A DNA stretch of 64,000 nt. It comes from Erythrobacter fulvus. GTDB taxonomy: Bacteria; Pseudomonadota; Alphaproteobacteria; Sphingomonadales; Sphingomonadaceae. The stretch lies in assembly GCF_028595285.1 (NCBI RefSeq), contig NZ_JAQQXQ010000011.1, positions 1 through 64,000 on the forward strand, read 5' to 3'. The position numbers and the translations under genes were made by a program. Below are positions 62,038-64,000 of this stretch, piece after piece (the stretch's first letter is position 1; every line of letters begins with the position of its first letter). Below the pieces are notes generated by a model. The model had not been told where the DNA came from and did no database searches. It saw only the letters and a program-made list of their open reading frames with translations.

Positions 62038-63368
62038 TTGCCGAATTGCAGCTTGACCTTGCCCGGATGCGCGCGGCACCGGTTGCATCCGGCCCGGTGC
62101 TGACCGGGCGCGTCGTCTCCTGCGATGGCGGGTTGATCGAGGTCGCGGGCCTGCCGCTGCCGGTCGGCTCGCTCGGGGTGATCGAAAATGGCGCGGGCAG
62201 TGAAAGTCTGGCCGAAGTGATCGGTTTTCGTGCCGGCCATTCGCTGATGATGCTGCTGGGTGATACCATGCTGCTGCGTCCGCGGGCGAGCGTGCGTGCG
62301 CTCGGCCATCCGGGCGAGGTGCGGGTGGGCGAGGCGTTGCTTGGCCGCGCGGTCGATGCGCTGGGCCAGCCGATCGACGGCGGGCCGCGGCTCGATCTGC
62401 CGCATGCCTGGCCGCTTGCCGGACAGCGCGAGGGCGCCCTGGAGCGCGCCAGCGTCGCCGCGCCGTTCGATTGCGGTGTGCGCGCGATCAACGCGCTGGC
62501 GACGATGGGTGTCGGGCAGAGGCTCGGCATCATGGCCGGATCGGGCGTCGGCAAATCGGTGCTGGTCGATACCGTCGCGGGCCATGCGGTGGCCGATGTT
62601 ACCGTGGTCGCGTTGATCGGGGAGCGGGCGCGCGAGGTTTCGGACTTCGTCAATCGCCACATGTCGGGCGCGCGGCGCGGCGGGATTGTGGTGGTGGCAG
62701 TGCCTGCCGATCACGCTCCCAACCTGCGACTGCGCGCCGCGCAATATGCCAGTTCCATCGCCGAATATTTCCGTTCGCAGGGCAAGCGCGTGCTGCTTAT
62801 CCTCGACAGCCTTACCCGCGTTGCCCACGCCGCGCGCGAGCTGGCGCTGGTGCTGGGCGAGCCCGGCGCGGCGCGCGGCTATCCCCCTTCCGCGCTCGCC
62901 GCGATCACCCGGCTGGTGGAACGCGCGGGCAATTCGGCGCGGACGGGCGGGGCAGTGACCGGCATCTACACCGTGCTGGCCGACGGCGACGATGCCAATG
63001 ATCCGGTGGTCGATACCGCGCGCGCGATCCTTGACGGGCATATCGTGCTGTCGCGCGAACTGGCCCAGCGCGGCCACTATCCGGCGATCGACGTGCCTGC
63101 CTCGCTCAGCCGGGTGATGGACGATCTCGTCCCGCCCGATATCGCCCGCGCCGCGCGACATCTGCGCGCACTGATCGCCGCGCGCGAGGAGAACCGCGAT
63201 CTGGTGCTGATGGGGGCCTATCGCGCGGGCTCGGACCCGCTGCTCGACGAGGCGCTGGCGATGAGCGGGGCGGTGGATGCTTTCTTGACCCAGGCGCGGG
63301 GCGAGGCCGAACCGCTCGCCGCCAGCCATGCTGCCCTTGCCGCGCTGATGGACCGGGCCGGTGCGTGA
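62034..63368 (+). CDS. fliI: Flagellar export ATPase FliI
   Basis: 444 residues. F1-beta-like hexameric ATPase: Walker A IMAGSGVGKSVLVDTVAGHA, VVALIGERAREVSDFVNRHM, Walker B VLLILDSLTRVAHAARELAL and GEPGAARGYPPSALAAITRL. The N-terminal LGRAVDALGQPIDGGP motif is standard. Powers chaperone release and export. The ATG overlaps the fliH stop. Confidence 0.96.
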   Translation: MIAELQLDLARMRAAPVASGPVLTGRVVSCDGGLIEVAGLPLPVGSLGVIENGAGSESLAEVIGFRAGHSLMMLLGDTMLLRPRASVRALGHPGEVRVGEALLGRAVDALGQPIDGGPRLDLPHAWPLAGQREGALERASVAAPFDCGVRAINALATMGVGQRLGIMAGSGVGKSVLVDTVAGHAVADVTVVALIGERAREVSDFVNRHMSGARRGGIVVVAVPADHAPNLRLRAAQYASSIAEYFRSQGKRVLLILDSLTRVAHAARELALVLGEPGAARGYPPSALAAITRLVERAGNSARTGGAVTGIYTVLADGDDANDPVVDTARAILDGHIVLSRELAQRGHYPAIDVPASLSRVMDDLVPPDIARAARHLRALIAAREENRDLVLMGAYRAGSDPLLDEALAMSGAVDAFLTQARGEAEPLAASHAALAALMDRAGA

Positions 63369-63786
63369 GAAGCGCCGGCTGGCGCTGATCCGGCGGCAGG
63401 CGCTGATTGCGACAGTGGCGCGGCGGCAGGCGTTGCGCGGGCTTGCCGACGCGCTGGAGGCCGAGACGCGCAGTCAGGCCATCGCTGCGCGCAGCCGCAC
63501 GCTGGTTGCCGCCAGCGCGCCGCAGCCCGGCGCAATGGCGGCCGAGGTGTTTGCCGCGCGCGCCGCCTTCACCGCCAGCCTCACCCAGCTGGCCGATACC
63601 GCCGCCGATGCCGCCGCCGATGCCGCGCGCCAGTCGGCATGGCAGGCCGACACGTTGGCCGAGGCCGACACCCGCGCCAAACGCCTTGCCGAGCGCGAGG
63701 CCGCGGCGCGCGCCGCGCTGGAGGCTGTGAAACTGCGGCGCGAACAGGCGGATACGCCGCTGCTGGCACGCAAGTTGCAGTCCTGA
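63361..63786 (+). CDS. fliJ: FliJ-like flagellar export chaperone
   Basis: 141 residues, GTG start overlapping the fliI end by 8 bases. Long Ala/Arg-rich antiparallel helix pair (RQALRGLADALEAETRSQAI, then ADTRAKRLAEREAAARAALE), the FliJ size and shape; sequence identity alone is weak. Stalk of the FliI ATPase. Name rests on position between fliI and the fliK-like gene plus coiled-coil character. Confidence 0.78.
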   Translation: MREKRRLALIRRQALIATVARRQALRGLADALEAETRSQAIAARSRTLVAASAPQPGAMAAEVFAARAAFTASLTQLADTAADAAADAARQSAWQADTLAEADTRAKRLAEREAAARAALEAVKLRREQADTPLLARKLQS

Positions 63787-63825
63787 TGCACATAGCCTTC
63801 GATACCCTGTGACAAGGATGATGCG

Positions 63826-64000
63826 ATGATCCCCTTCCTGCCCGATCTGCCCATGACCACCGGCCCGCTCGCTGCGCTGCCCGGCGCCGCGACGGGTACG
63901 GGAGGCAATGTGGCCGGCAATCCCGGCGGCAATGCCGGTGCAGGCGGCGCACGGATGGTGCCGGACTTCGCCGGATTGCTCGATGCGGCGACGCCCGCCC
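63826..64000 (+). CDS. fliK: FliK-like hook-length control protein, N-terminus (partial)
   Basis: 58 codons run off the right edge. AAGGA precedes the ATG by 7 bases. Reads MIPFLPDLPMTTGPLAALPG, a Gly/Asn-rich stretch, and DFAGLLDAATPA, the kind of low-complexity N-terminus with a FAGLLDA motif common in alphaproteobacterial FliK. Position right after fliJ agrees. The conserved C-terminal domain is outside the window. Confidence 0.65.
   Translation, partial: MIPFLPDLPMTTGPLAALPGAATGTGGNVAGNPGGNAGAGGARMVPDFAGLLDAATPA

Overview
The window is high-GC chromosomal DNA from an alphaproteobacterium. Gene content and protein style (short rod and hook proteins, DUF465 and YggT proteins, a ZnuD-like receptor, a CnoX-type thioredoxin, a trans-acting-enoyl-reductase-like oxidoreductase) suggest the Sphingomonadales, probably near Erythrobacteraceae. 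This is inferred from sequence style only; no search was run.

Layout. (1) 1-1727 is an accessory patch: the right end of an IS5-family element abuts a visibly AT-rich NACHT NTPase gene whose 5' part is missing. (2) 1728-12390 is mostly housekeeping: a sulfotransferase, a DUF465 protein behind an FNR-type box, a tiny Arg/Asp-rich protein, argB, YggT, folD, a lipoprotein, a MarC-family protein, a secreted TPR-CHAT protein, a Lon-N-domain protein, a CnoX-like thioredoxin and tRNA-Gly(GCC). (3) 12550-35225 is metabolic: a ZnuD-like zinc receptor behind a candidate Zur box, an enoyl-reductase-like oxidoreductase behind a large operator, dcd, short putA, a YciI protein, a HAD phosphatase, mtnP, a GST, an aldehyde dehydrogenase, a phosphotransferase with a DUF6285-like tail plus an acyl-CoA dehydrogenase, two paralogous APC permeases around a bile-acid-symporter-family protein, and a secreted PD40-amidohydrolase. 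(4) 35229 to the right edge is a large flagellar cluster.

Flagellar region. Leftward: lytic transglycosylase-flhA-fliA, flgA, and flgM-flgN. Rightward: flgBCDEFGHIJKL-motAB, then two S41 peptidases, the first overlapping motB by 4 bp. Flagellin is leftward with its own terminator. A sigma-54 activator lacking a receiver domain heads fliEFGHIJ and the start of a fliK-like gene. Three -24/-12 sites with exact GG-N10-GC spacing lie in front of the transglycosylase-flhA-fliA operon, flgA and flgB, and a weaker one lies before the activator itself. With FlgM and FliA also present, this points to a sigma-54 then sigma-28 hierarchy. The export gate (fliLMNOPQR, flhB) is not in the window and probably lies further right.

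Less ordinary items: a second MotA/ExbB-like plus one-TM ExbD/MotB-like pair divergent from flgB; two distant operators sharing one architecture and nearly identical 12-bp centres (2111-2140, 16107-16140); the truncated NACHT gene at an IS boundary; the motB-coupled S41 peptidase; the phosphotransferase fusion whose tail has atypical composition; and the secreted CHAT protein.
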